Part shown: piece by piece, positions 18,844 to 30,898 of the stretch
Numbering within the stretch: position 1 is the stretch's first letter
Layout of the letters: every line of letters starts with the position of its first letter
NCBI RefSeq assembly: GCF_030254645.1
Contig: NZ_CP116346.1
Coordinates: forward strand, 1,158,001 to 1,222,000
Origin: Paucibacter sediminis
Lineage (GTDB): Bacteria > Pseudomonadota > Gammaproteobacteria > Burkholderiales > Burkholderiaceae_C
Length of the DNA stretch: 64,000 bases
Reading direction: 5' to 3'
Position numbers and translations under genes: made by a program
Notes under the pieces: model-generated
What the model was told of the DNA's origin: nothing
Databases searched by the model: none
The model's input: only the letters and a program-made list of their open reading frames with translations

Positions 18844-20636
18844 GAGGAAGTGTCAAGCGGAAGATGGCGCCGCCATCGGGGTGGTTCAGGGCCTCCAGCT
18901 CGCCACCGCCCTCGCGGGCGATGTCGCGCGAGATCGCCAGCCCCAGGCCCAGGCCCACGCCCGCCGCCTTGGTGGTGAAGAAGGGCTCGAACAGGCGACC
19001 CAGCGTGGCCTCGTCGAGGCCGGGCCCATTGTCACGCACCGCGATCCACACGCCCTCGGTGCTGCGGCCGGCGTCCAGCCAGAGGCGGCGACCCTCGCGG
19101 CCCTGCATCGCGTCGAGCGCATTGCCGATCAGGTTGACCAGCACCTGCTCGAGGCGGTTGGCATCGAACCAGGCCTGCAGCTGGCCGGGCTCGAGCTCGC
19201 GCTGCAGCGTCACCTGCTCCTGGCGCAGCCGCTGGTCGTAGAGGAACAGCGCATTGCTGAGGGCCTGGCCGACATCGCAGCGCACCGGCTGCGCGCGGCT
19301 CTTGCGCGCAAAGCCCTTGAGCGGCTGGATGATCTGGCCCATCTGGTCGGCCAGCCGGGTGAGGATCTGCAGATTGCCCTGCACCGAGGCGAGGTCGTCG
19401 CGCCGCATGAATTCCAGCGCATTGCCGGCCAGGGTGCGGATCGCCCCCAGCGGTTGGGCCAGTTCATGGGTGATGCCGGTGGCGAGCTGGCCCAGCGCCG
19501 CCATCTTGCCGGCGTGCACCAGCTCGTCCTGGGCCTGGCGCAGGGTGGCCTCGGCCTGCTGGCGTTCGGCCACCTCGCGCTGCAGGCGCCGGTTCGCCTC
19601 CGCCAAGGCCTGCTGGCGCTGCAGGCGGCGGCGCTGCTGCACGATCAGGCCCAGCAGCAGCACGATGCCCACCCCCAGGCCGCCCAGCAGGCCCATGCCG
19701 AGAGCATCCTGGCGCACGGGCGCGAGATCGCTGAACATCAGCAGGCGCCAGTCCATGCCGTTGAGGGTGCGCCCCAGCACCAGCATGGGCCGGCCGGCGG
19801 CGGCCGGCGCGGCACCATCGCCCTGGCGCAGGCCATGCGGCAGCACGCCCTCCAGCACCTGGCTGTCCTCGTCGATGCGCAGGTCCACGCGCAAGGGGAA
19901 GCGCGGCAGGCTCTGGCCCGCATACAGGCGCGCGAGCTGCAGGTCGATGCGCTGCTCCAGGCTGGGCTCGGCCAGGCGGGTGTAGCGCCAGGCCGGCTCG
20001 GAGGAGAGGATCACCACCTGGTTGGAATCCGCCAGCAGGGCCGGCGAGCCCAGCGTGTCCCAGGCCGCGTTGATGGGCTCCAGGCTGATCTTGATGGCGG
20101 CCACGCCGGCCACGCGCGCGCCGTCGTGAATGGGGTGCGAGACAAAGTAGCCGGGGCGGCCGTCGCGCGCATCGATGGCGAAATGCCGGCCCACGCGGCC
20201 CGACAGGGCTTCCAGGAAGAAGGGGCGGAAGGAGAGGTCCTCGCCCTGCATGCCGGCATCGCTGCTGGCAAGCACCAGACCGCGCTCGTTGAGCACGAAC
20301 ACGCTGAGGCTGCCCAGGTGCGCATTGAGGCGGCGCACATAGAGATCGGCGGCGGCCTGGCGCGCCGCCGACTGCGGCTCGCGCAGCAGGGCCAGCACCT
20401 CGGGGCTCAACTGGACGGTGGCGGGCGCGGCCTCGTGGCGCTGGATCACGCCCTCGACCGCGGCCGCGAACAGCTCCAGCTGGTGATTCGCCTCGCGCCT
20501 GAGCGCCTCGGTCCCCTGGCGCTCGCTGGCGTCGAAGGACAGCCAGCCCGCGCCCAGCACCGCGGCCAACGCGAGCAAGGCCAGGGTCAGGCCTTGCCAG
20601 GACGGGCGGCGCAGCTTCATTCAGGCATTCAATCAA

Positions 20637-21371
20637 TCAATGGTTCAGGATCTTGGAGAGGAAATCCTTGGCGCGCGGCGAGCGCGCATCGGGGTTGCCG
20701 AAGAACTCGTCGCGCGTGCAGTCCTCGACGATTCTGCCAGCGTCCATGAAGATCACCCGGTGGCTGACCTTCTTGGCAAACCCCATCTCGTGCGTCACGC
20801 ACATCATGGTCATGCCCTCGTGCGCCAGCTGCACCATCACGTCCAGCACCTCGCCCACCATCTCCGGGTCCAGCGCCGAGGTCGGCTCGTCGAACAGCAT
20901 CACGATCGGGTCCATCGAGAGCGCGCGCGCAATCGCCACGCGCTGCTGCTGCCCGCCCGAGAGCTGGCCGGGGAATTTGTCCTTGTGCGCCATCAGCCCC
21001 ACGCGGTCCAGCATCTTGAGGCCGCGCGCCTTGGCGTCATCCAGGCTGCGCCCCAGCACCTTGACCTGCGCGATGGTGAGGTTCTCGGTCACCGAGAGGT
21101 GGGGAAAAAGCTCGAAGTGCTGGAACACCATGCCCACGCGCGAGCGCAGCTTGGGCAGGTTGGTCTTGGGGTCGGCGATCGAGATGCCGTCCACCACGAT
21201 GTCGCCCTTCTGGAAGGGCTCCAGCGCGTTGACGGTCTTGATCAGCGTGGACTTGCCCGAGCCGGAAGGCCCGCACACCACCACCACCTCGCCCTTGGCA
21301 ATGGTGGTGGAGCAATCGGTCAGCACCTGGAAGGGGCCGTACCACTTGGAGACGTTCTGGATATCGATCAT
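20637..21371 (-). CDS. gltL: Glutamate/aspartate ABC transporter ATP-binding protein
   Basis: A 244-residue ATPase, very close to E. coli GltL as remembered. It has Walker [11 protein letters not shown]-loop [14 protein letters not shown] signature LSGGQQQR, Walker [16 protein letters not shown] and H-loop VTHEMGF. The start [12 protein letters not shown] at 21371 fits the family and has AAGG nine bases upstream; an ATG two codons earlier (21377) is spaced too tightly. It powers uptake of glutamate and aspartate with GltJ, GltK and the binding proteins upstream, and lies 11 bases after gltK. Confidence 0.95.
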   Translation of the reverse strand: MIDIQNVSKWYGPFQVLTDCSTTIAKGEVVVVCGPSGSGKSTLIKTVNALEPFQKGDIVVDGISIADPKTNLPKLRSRVGMVFQHFELFPHLSVTENLTIAQVKVLGRSLDDAKARGLKMLDRVGLMAHKDKFPGQLSGGQQQRVAIARALSMDPIVMLFDEPTSALDPEMVGEVLDVMVQLAHEGMTMMCVTHEMGFAKKVSHRVIFMDAGRIVEDCTRDEFFGNPDARSPRAKDFLSKILNH

Positions 21372-21382
21372 GGCCATCTGCC

Positions 21383-22048
21383 TTAGCGAATGATTTGGAT
21401 CTTCTGCTGCAGGCGGCGCACCGTCATCGACAGGCTGAAGCAGATCACGAAGTAGACGACGGTGGCCACCAGATAGGTCTCCACCGGGCGGTTGAAGTTC
21501 TTGCCCGCGACCTCGAAGCCCTTGAGCAGGTCGTAGGCGCCGATCGCATAGACCAGCGAGGTGTCCTGGAACAGGATGATGGTCTGGGTCAGCAGCACCG
21601 GCAGCATGTTGCGGAAGGCCTGCGGCAGCACCACCAGCTGCATGGTCTGGCCATAGCTCATGCCCACCGCGTAGCCGGCGTAGACCTGGCCCTTGGGCAC
21701 GCTCTGGATGCCCGCACGCATGATCTCGGAGTAGTAGGCCGCCTCGAACACCGTGAAGGTGATGATGGCCGAGAGCTCGGCGCCCATGGGCCGGCCGATC
21801 AGGAGCGGGATCAAGAGGAAGAACCACAGGATCACCATCACCAGCGGGATGGAGCGCAGGGTGTTGACGTAGAAGGCTGCCGGCAGCACCAGCCAGCGCT
21901 TGCCCGAGAGCCGCATCAGCGCCAGCACCGTGCCCAGCGCGATGCCGCCCAGCATCGCGATGAGGGTGAGCTGGATCGAGAAGATCAGGCCCTTGGCGAT
22001 GAAGCTGGACGCCACCGCCCAGCTGAAGAAGGAGAAGTCGAGATTCAC
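21383..22048 (-). CDS. gltK: Glutamate/aspartate ABC transporter permease GltK
   Basis: A 221-residue inner-membrane permease of the HisMQ family with about five transmembrane helices. The EAA loop is [24 protein letters not shown] (E-x-x-R-A-G-I-x-S-x-x-x-G-Q), which contacts the ATPase. The N-terminus [10 protein letters not shown] is like that of E. coli GltK. The first codons overlap the gltJ stop by four bases (ATGA), so the two permeases are translationally coupled and should form a heterodimer. Confidence 0.95.
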   Translation of the reverse strand: MNLDFSFFSWAVASSFIAKGLIFSIQLTLIAMLGGIALGTVLALMRLSGKRWLVLPAAFYVNTLRSIPLVMVILWFFLLIPLLIGRPMGAELSAIITFTVFEAAYYSEIMRAGIQSVPKGQVYAGYAVGMSYGQTMQLVVLPQAFRNMLPVLLTQTIILFQDTSLVYAIGAYDLLKGFEVAGKNFNRPVETYLVATVVYFVICFSLSMTVRRLQQKIQIIR

Positions 22049-22788
22049 TTGCTGCCTCCGATCATGCCGGGCACCTGCACGCGATGTTCAATCGCCAAGG
22101 CGATGCGGTTGATGCTGAAGGCGGAGACGAAGTACAGGCCCGAGACCGCCAGGTAGATCTCGATGCCGCGCGAGGTCTCCTCCTGCGCCTGCATCGCGAA
22201 CATGGTCAGCTCGGCGATGCTCACCGCAAACGCCACCGAGGAGTTCTTGATGATGTTCATGCTCTCGCTGGTGAGCGGCGGGATGACGATGCGAAACGCC
22301 ATCGGCAGGATCACATAGCGGTAGGTCTGCGGCAGCGTGAAGCCCATCGCCAGGCCGGCGTAGCGCTGGCCCTTGGGCAGGCTCTGGATGCCGGCCTTGA
22401 CCTGCTCGGCAATGCGCGCCGAGGTGAAGAAGCCCAGGGCGAACACCACCAGCACAAAGCTGGGCACGCCCTTGAGCACGGGCACAAGCGCCGGCAGCAC
22501 GTGGTACCAGAGGAACACCTGCACCAGCAGCGGGATGTTGCGGAACAGCTCCGTCCAGGCATTGCCCAGGAACACCAAGCCCTTGTGCGGCACGGTGCGC
22601 AGAATGCCCATCAGCGAGCCCAGCAGCAGCGCCACGACGAGGGCCAGCAGCGCCACGCTCAGCGTCCAGCCCCAGGCCGAGAGCATCCAGTCCAGGTAGG
22701 TGATGTCACCGCCGCTGCCCAGGCAGCGCGGTATCACCTCGCCATCGATGGTGTTCTTGCAGAACACCTGCCAGTCCCATGTGGCCAT
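22045..22788 (-). CDS. gltJ: Glutamate/aspartate ABC transporter permease GltJ
   Basis: A 247-residue permease with the GltJ-type start [11 protein letters not shown] and a periplasmic loop before the first full helix ([29 protein letters not shown]). The EAA loop reads [25 protein letters not shown]. It forms the transport channel with GltK and sits 42 bases after gltI. The ribosome-binding site GGAGGT is six bases before the ATG. Confidence 0.95.
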   Translation of the reverse strand: MATWDWQVFCKNTIDGEVIPRCLGSGGDITYLDWMLSAWGWTLSVALLALVVALLLGSLMGILRTVPHKGLVFLGNAWTELFRNIPLLVQVFLWYHVLPALVPVLKGVPSFVLVVFALGFFTSARIAEQVKAGIQSLPKGQRYAGLAMGFTLPQTYRYVILPMAFRIVIPPLTSESMNIIKNSSVAFAVSIAELTMFAMQAQEETSRGIEIYLAVSGLYFVSAFSINRIALAIEHRVQVPGMIGGSK

Positions 22789-22830
22789 GCCACCTCCAAT
22801 GCTTGTGTTTCCGTGCGCTCGCCTAGCCGC

Positions 22831-23721
22831 TTACTTCTTGGCGTACTCTTCCATCGGACGGTCGTTGGGGCTGGCGATGGCGGCCTTGAGGTTGTCGCTC
22901 ATGGCCAGGCCGACGCGCGCATTGGCCGGCGGGATCGGCTGCATCAGCCACTTGTCGTACAGCTTGGCGATCTCGCCCGACTTCATCATCGCCTTGATGC
23001 TGTCGTCCACCGCCTTCTTGAAGGCCGGATCGTCCTTGCGCATCATGATGGCGATCGGCTCCACCGACAGCACCTCGCCGACGATCTTGAAGTCGGCCGG
23101 GTTCTTGCTCTTGGCGATATTGCCGGCCAGCAGCGAGCCGTCCATCACGAAGGCATCGGCGCGGCCCGATTCCAGCAGCAGGAAGCTGTCGGCATGGTCC
23201 TTGCCGAACACCTCCTTGAAGTCCACGCCGGTGGCGCGCTCATGCTTGCGCAGGGTCTGCACCGAGGTCGTGCCGGTGGTGGTGGCGACGTTCTTGCCGT
23301 TGAGCTGGCCGATCGAGGTGATGCCCGAGTTGGCCTTCACCGCGATGCGCACTTCCTCGACGAAGGTGGTGACCGCAAAGGCCACGTCCTTCTGGCGCGT
23401 CAGGTTGTTGGTGGTGGAGCCGCACTCGATGTCCACGGTGCCGTTCTGCACCAGCGGGATGCGGTTCTGCGAGGTCACCGGCTGGTACTTGATCTCCAGC
23501 TTGGCCAGGCCCAGCTGCTTCTGCACATCGGCCAGCACATGCTGGCAGATCTCGACGTGGTAGCCCACGTACTTGCCGTCGCCCAGGGTGTAGGAAAGCG
23601 CACCCGAGGACTCGCGCACGCCCATGGTGGCCGTGGCGCTGTCCTTGATCTTCTTCAGCGTGTCTTCGGCATGGGCGGTGGCGGCCAGTGCAAGGCTCAG
23701 GGCAAACGCGATCGTCTTCAT
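22831..23721 (-). CDS. gltI: Glutamate/aspartate-binding periplasmic protein
   Basis: A 296-residue protein. The signal peptide is about 1-18 (ends TAHA). The mature part begins EDTLKKIKDSATATMGVRESS, as in GltI/DEBP. Ligand-binding landmarks include GVRESSGALSY, PVTSQNRIPLVQNGTVDIECGSTTNN, GTTSVQTLR and FVMDGSLLAG, typical of the family 3 glutamate/aspartate-binding proteins. AGGAG precedes the ATG at 23721. A second, divergent copy is encoded just upstream in the same operon. Confidence 0.95.
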   Translation of the reverse strand: MKTIAFALSLALAATAHAEDTLKKIKDSATATMGVRESSGALSYTLGDGKYVGYHVEICQHVLADVQKQLGLAKLEIKYQPVTSQNRIPLVQNGTVDIECGSTTNNLTRQKDVAFAVTTFVEEVRIAVKANSGITSIGQLNGKNVATTTGTTSVQTLRKHERATGVDFKEVFGKDHADSFLLLESGRADAFVMDGSLLAGNIAKSKNPADFKIVGEVLSVEPIAIMMRKDDPAFKKAVDDSIKAMMKSGEIAKLYDKWLMQPIPPANARVGLAMSDNLKAAIASPNDRPMEEYAKK

Positions 23722-23769
23722 GGGGTCTCCTGGAAGGGGCGGGTTGAAAGAAGGAAAGCAAAGCATCGA

Positions 23770-24684
23770 TCAGGGCAGGGCCTGATCGGTGGGCAATTGG
23801 TAGAGCCGCAGTAGCGCCTCGGAGGGCGGTTGGTTGAGGTTCAGGCCCTTGGGCGGGATGGGGCGCTGGAACCAGCGCGTGTAGATCTTCAGCGCCTCGC
23901 CGCTCAGCAGCAGGCGGGTCAGCTCGCGGTCCACCAGGGCCTTGAAGCCGGGGTCGCCGCGCCGCATCATGCAGCCATAGACCTCGGCCGACATGGGCGT
24001 GCCGGTGACCACCCAGTCCTCGGGCCGCGCCGCCTTGGCACGCTCGCCGTGCAGCAGCGCATCGTCCAGCATCAGCGCATCGACCTTGCCGGTCTCGAGC
24101 GACTGGAAGGCGTCGCCATGGTCGCGCGCGCTGAGCAGCTGGATGCGGCCGCCATGGGTTTCGTTCCAGCTGCGCAGCAGGCGCTCGGAGGTGGTGCCGG
24201 CCGTCACCACGGCGCGCTTGCCGGCCAGATCGGCAAAGTCCTTCAGCCCCGAATCCTGGCGCACCAGCATGCGCGTGCTGACCACGAAGATGGAGGTCGA
24301 GAACGCCACCTGGCGTTGCCGCGCCAGGGTGTTGGAGCTGGAGCCGCATTCCAGGTCCACGGTGCCGTTCTGCACCAGGGCCATGCGGTTCTGCGAGGTC
24401 ACGGGCACCAGGCGCTGGGTCAGCGCCGGCAGCTGCAACTCGCTGCGCACGGCCTCCACCACCCTCAGCATCAGCTCATGCGAATAGCCCACCACCTGGC
24501 GGCGCTCGTCGTAGTAGGAGAAGGGCACCGAAGATTCGCGGTGGCCCAGGCTGATGGTGCCGGTGACGGCGATGCGGCGCAGCGTGTCGCTCTGCGCCAG
24601 CAGGGGCGAGGCCGCCATGGCCGCGCCGGCCAGCAGGGTGGCGGCAAGGCAGCAGAACGGGCGGATGAGCGTGGCGCGGCGCAT
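23770..24684 (-). CDS. Second GltI-like glutamate/aspartate-binding protein, first gene of the operon
   Basis: A 304-residue periplasmic protein that is clearly a paralogue of the next gene: it shares HRESSVPFSYYDER, PVTSQNRMALVQNGTVDLECGSSSNT, TAGTTSERLLRSW and MLDDALLHGE. The signal peptide spans about 1-30 (MRRATLIRPF ... AAMAAS). The ATG at 24684 is chosen because a sigma-54 promoter at 24698-24714 would start transcription near 24688, downstream of the alternative ATG at 24699; the mRNA would then have almost no leader. It is the first gene of a seven-gene run ending with the response regulator. It may differ from GltI in ligand (for example Glu versus Asp or Gln), or serve the sensor kinase. 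Confidence 0.87.
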   Translation of the reverse strand: MRRATLIRPFCCLAATLLAGAAMAASPLLAQSDTLRRIAVTGTISLGHRESSVPFSYYDERRQVVGYSHELMLRVVEAVRSELQLPALTQRLVPVTSQNRMALVQNGTVDLECGSSSNTLARQRQVAFSTSIFVVSTRMLVRQDSGLKDFADLAGKRAVVTAGTTSERLLRSWNETHGGRIQLLSARDHGDAFQSLETGKVDALMLDDALLHGERAKAARPEDWVVTGTPMSAEVYGCMMRRGDPGFKALVDRELTRLLLSGEALKIYTRWFQRPIPPKGLNLNQPPSEALLRLYQLPTDQALP

Positions 24685-24697
24685 GATGGCGCAAGGC

Positions 24698-24714
24698 ATG
24701 CACTTGCTGTGCCA
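24698..24714 (-). promoter_or_regulatory. Putative sigma-54 promoter of the glutamate uptake operon
   Basis: On the minus strand the sequence is TGGCACAGCAAGTGCAT, with GG and GC separated by exactly ten bases. It differs from the consensus TGGCAC-N5-TTGCW at one conserved position (T to G). The start of transcription is predicted near 24688, four bases before the chosen ATG of the first gene. The operon it would drive encodes an NtrC-family activator with an intact GAFTGA loop, and rpoN itself is in the window. Confidence 0.65.
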
Positions 24715-24803
24715 TTGCGGGATTTCCCGGAGCCGGCGCGCGGCAGCAGCCGCTAAGTGCTTGATTCCTCGTGCACGGCAGGCCCGCCGCGGCAAGAGCG
24801 AAG

Positions 24804-24847
24804 ACGGATTTCCGTGCGCCGCGGCGCCCGCAGGGACGGAAATCCGT
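24804..24847. promoter_or_regulatory. Paired dyad sites, likely enhancer (UAS) of the glutamate operon
   Basis: ACGGATTTCCGT (24804-24815) and ACGGAAATCCGT (24836-24847) are exact reverse complements of each other. Each is also a dyad with ACGGA/TCCGT arms around two central bases. They are 32 bases apart, close to three helical turns on one DNA face, and centre about 120 and 155 bases upstream of the predicted sigma-54 start. That spacing is typical of NtrC/DctD-type activator sites. The two copies could also pair as one hairpin downstream of the convergently read GNAT-NTF2 gene, so a terminator role is not excluded. Confidence 0.55.
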
Positions 24848-24881
24848 TCACGCCGACGTTCGCGCCGACGTTCTCCACGAC

Positions 24882-25814
24882 TCAGGCGGCCTCGTCCTCC
24901 CACAGCACGGCGGCGATCCTCCAGCCGCGCGCCGTCTTCAGCAGCTGCAGGCTCTTCTGGCCGCGGCCGGCATAGGGGGCGTCATCCAGGCGCCCGGCCT
25001 TCTCGTAGCGCAGCCAGCGCTGCGCGATCCGGCCCTGGATACGCGTCTCCTGCGCCAGCTCCCGTTCGGCAAAGTCCTGCAGCCGGCCGCCCTCGCGCAA
25101 GAGCTCGGCGCGCGGCAACACAAAACCGGGCACGTCCATCAGCTGCGCGCCCTGCTGGCCATCGTGGTGGCGGATCTGCGCATCCGGCAGCAGCCAGTAG
25201 GGCAAGGCCGCCAGCGTCGGGCAGCGCCCGCCACGGTTGTCGAAGGCGCCCAGAAAACGCGCCGCCAGGGCATCGATCTGTGCCGCGTCGTCGGGTTCCG
25301 CGCCGGCGGCGCGCCATTCGAACAGCACCGAGCCGCCGTCGTAGCCCGCCACCTGGCGCAGGCCCTGTTCCTGCATGCCGATGGCCAGCAGCACGCGCGC
25401 CGAGGCCTCGTTGTGGGGCGCGATGATGGCCTGCACGCAGCGCAGGCCCAGCACCTCGCGCGCATAGCGCAGGCTGGCTGCGGCGGCCTCGCGCGCATAG
25501 CCCCGGCCATGGTGGCGCTCCAGCAGCGCATAGCCGACATCGGGATGCTCCAGCGCATCGCGCTTGAACACGCCGCACAGGCCCAGGAACTCGCCATCGG
25601 CCAGGCGCTCCACCGCCCAGAAGCCATGGCCCAGCTTCCAGTAATGGTCCAGCAGGCGGCCCTGCATCCAGTCGCGCGCCTGCGCCAGATCGCGCACGCC
25701 CGGATCGGAGATGTTGCTGATCCAGCCCGGCTCGTTGAGCAGCGCCAGCACCTGGGCGGCGTCGTCCAGCGTGAACCAGCGCAGCCTCAGTCTCTCGGTC
25801 CGCAGCACCTCCAT
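24882..25814 (-). CDS. GNAT acetyltransferase fused to an NTF2/SnoaL-like domain
   Basis: A 310-residue protein. Residues 1-170 are a RimJ/RimL-type GNAT domain: [26 protein letters not shown] at the start, [17 protein letters not shown] as the acetyl-CoA loop, and [16 protein letters not shown]. Residues about 180-305 have the pattern of an NTF2-like domain: [55 protein letters not shown] and [24 protein letters not shown], the usual closing strands of such domains. The combination would give one protein an acetyltransferase and a separate ligand pocket or catalytic cone. The substrate is unknown. It is divergent from pyrF, 67 bases away. Confidence 0.78.
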   Translation of the reverse strand: MEVLRTERLRLRWFTLDDAAQVLALLNEPGWISNISDPGVRDLAQARDWMQGRLLDHYWKLGHGFWAVERLADGEFLGLCGVFKRDALEHPDVGYALLERHHGRGYAREAAAASLRYAREVLGLRCVQAIIAPHNEASARVLLAIGMQEQGLRQVAGYDGGSVLFEWRAAGAEPDDAAQIDALAARFLGAFDNRGGRCPTLAALPYWLLPDAQIRHHDGQQGAQLMDVPGFVLPRAELLREGGRLQDFAERELAQETRIQGRIAQRWLRYEKAGRLDDAPYAGRGQKSLQLLKTARGWRIAAVLWEDEAA

Positions 25815-25881
25815 GCTCGCTCCTCATGCAAAAAGCAAAAGCGCGACAATACGCCACCTGCCACCAGCCCCCAAAAGCCAC

Positions 25882-26706
25882 ATGAATTTCATCCAGCAAC
25901 TCCACGCCGCCGAACAACTCAACGACTCGCTGCTGTGCGTGGGGCTGGACCCCGAACCCGCCAAGTTCCCGGGCGCCTGGAAGAACGATGCGGCGCGCAT
26001 CTACGATTTCTGCGCCGCCATCGTGGACGCCACCAAGGATCTGGTGATCGCCTTCAAGCCGCAGATCGCCTACTTCGCCGCGCATGGCGCCGAAAGCCAG
26101 CTGGAGCGCCTGATGGCGCACATCAAGCGCGTCGCGCCCCATGTGCCGGTGATCCTGGACGCCAAGCGCGGCGACATCGGCTCCACCGCCGAGCAGTACG
26201 CCCGCGAGGCCTTCATGCGCTACCAGGCCGATGCGGTGACGCTCTCGCCCTTCATGGGCTTCGACAGCATCGAGCCCTATCTGCGCTATCCCGACAAGGG
26301 CGCCATCCTGCTGTGCCGCACCTCCAACCCCGGCGGCAGCGACTGGCAGAACCAGCGCCTGGCCGACGTGGCAGGCCAGCCGCGCCTCTACGAGCACCTG
26401 GCCCGCCTGGCCCAGACCGACTGGAACAAGAACGGCCAGCTGGGCCTGGTGGTGGGCGCCACCTTCCCGGGCGAGATTGCGCGCGTGCGCGAGCTGGCCC
26501 CCACCCTGCCCCTGCTGATCCCGGGCGTGGGCGCCCAGGGCGGCGATGCCGACGCCACCGTGAAGGCTGGCTGGCGGCCGGGCAGCCCCATCATCGTGAG
26601 CTCCTCGCGCGCCGTGCTCTACGCCAGCCAAGGCGAGGACTTTGCCGCCGCGGCCCGCCGCGTGGCCCTGCAGACGCGCGCGCAGCTCAAGCAAGCCAAG
26701 GCCTGA
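25882..26706 (+). CDS. pyrF: Orotidine 5'-phosphate decarboxylase (long type 2 form)
   Basis: A 274-residue enzyme that decarboxylates OMP to UMP, the last step of pyrimidine synthesis. Its length and the motif [18 protein letters not shown] (catalytic Lys-Asp) mark the longer PyrF subfamily. Other landmarks are [12 protein letters not shown] near the N-terminus, [12 protein letters not shown] and [14 protein letters not shown] at the phosphate-binding end. The start [12 protein letters not shown] fits the family; an open frame upstream to 25711 runs into the divergent gene. The hybrid kinase follows after about 127 bases. Confidence 0.96.
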   Translation: MNFIQQLHAAEQLNDSLLCVGLDPEPAKFPGAWKNDAARIYDFCAAIVDATKDLVIAFKPQIAYFAAHGAESQLERLMAHIKRVAPHVPVILDAKRGDIGSTAEQYAREAFMRYQADAVTLSPFMGFDSIEPYLRYPDKGAILLCRTSNPGGSDWQNQRLADVAGQPRLYEHLARLAQTDWNKNGQLGLVVGATFPGEIARVRELAPTLPLLIPGVGAQGGDADATVKAGWRPGSPIIVSSSRAVLYASQGEDFAAAARRVALQTRAQLKQAKA

Positions 26707-26833
26707 AGCGCCAAAAACTGCGCAGATCCCCTCACTCCGGGTGATCTGTCTGTGGTTTCCGGGTCTGTCCTGCTGTTCACCACCCCCGCTTGTGGCTGAG
26801 ACTCCCCAGCTGGCCCGAGAGTGGACACCCGCA

Positions 26834-30124
<3,291 letters not shown>

Positions 30125-30146
30125 GCGACGGAGGGACAATCGGGGC

Positions 30147-30866
30147 ATGAACACCCCCGCCCGCTCCCAAGCCCTTGCCCTGCTGCCCGACAAGGGCCTG
30201 CCCGATCTGCTGTTCCTGCTGCTGCACGGTGCCGGCGCGGATGCCTCGCAGATGCGGCCGCTGGCCCAGGCCCTGCGTGCCCAGTACCCGCAGGCCGCGG
30301 TGGTGTCGATCAATGCGCCCGAGCCCTATGACCAGATCCCCGGTGGCGGGGCGGGTCACCAGTGGTATTCGCTCAAGGACGCCAACGACGACAACCATGG
30401 CCAGCGCGTGGCGGCCGCCCTGCCCGGCTTCATCGCCACCGTGCGGGCCTGGGCCGAACAGTTCGACCTGCCCTGGGAACGCGTGGCGCTGGCCGGCTTC
30501 TCGCAAGGGGCGGTGATGGCGCTGGAAGCGGTGCAGGCCGAGGTGGCGCTGGCCGGCCGCGTGCTGGCCTTCAGCGGCGCCTATGCCAATATGCCCGGGC
30601 ACGCGCCGCTGAACGTGAGCCTGCACCTGATGCATGGCCTGCAGGACGGCACCCTGCCCTACCAGGACCAGGTGGACGCCGCCAAGCGCCTGGTGCGCCT
30701 GGGCGCCGACATCACCGCCGACATCCTGCCCGACATCGGCCACGAGCTGCATCCCGAACTGATCGAGAAGGCGCTGGGCCAGCTGCGTACCTTCGTGCCG
30801 GCGCGCGTCTGGCGCGAGGCCATGCAGGCGGCGCAGGCGCAAGGCCTGGCACCCAAAAAGGACTGA
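30147..30866 (+). CDS. YpfH-type carboxylesterase (alpha/beta hydrolase)
   Basis: A 239-residue cytosolic hydrolase of the phospholipase/carboxylesterase family. The oxyanion region is LLLHGAGADASQM, the nucleophile elbow is GFSQGAVM, the Asp region is HGLQDGTLPYQD, and the catalytic His is in DIGHELHPELIEKAL. These match E. coli YpfH, an esterase of unclear natural substrate. It starts 22 bases after the hybrid kinase and may be co-transcribed with it. A GC-rich hairpin separates it from the convergent M14 gene. Confidence 0.87.
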   Translation: MNTPARSQALALLPDKGLPDLLFLLLHGAGADASQMRPLAQALRAQYPQAAVVSINAPEPYDQIPGGGAGHQWYSLKDANDDNHGQRVAAALPGFIATVRAWAEQFDLPWERVALAGFSQGAVMALEAVQAEVALAGRVLAFSGAYANMPGHAPLNVSLHLMHGLQDGTLPYQDQVDAAKRLVRLGADITADILPDIGHELHPELIEKALGQLRTFVPARVWREAMQAAQAQGLAPKKD

Positions 30867-30869
30867 TCA

Positions 30870-30886
30870 GCCCGCCGCGGGCGGGC
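30870..30886. terminator. GC hairpin between convergent genes
   Basis: GCCCGCC (30870-30876) pairs with GGCGGGC (30880-30886) around a GCG loop, 4 bases after one stop codon and 13 bases from the other. There is no T tract, so the terminator role is inferred from position. Confidence 0.45.
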
Positions 30887-30898
30887 AGGCGAGCGATC

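Noticed and set aside
24804-24847. Inverted repeat as a simple terminator of the GNAT-NTF2 gene
   Set aside because: The arms are 20 bases apart, no T tract follows, and each arm is itself a dyad at enhancer distance from a sigma-54 promoter. A terminator role is kept only as an alternative.
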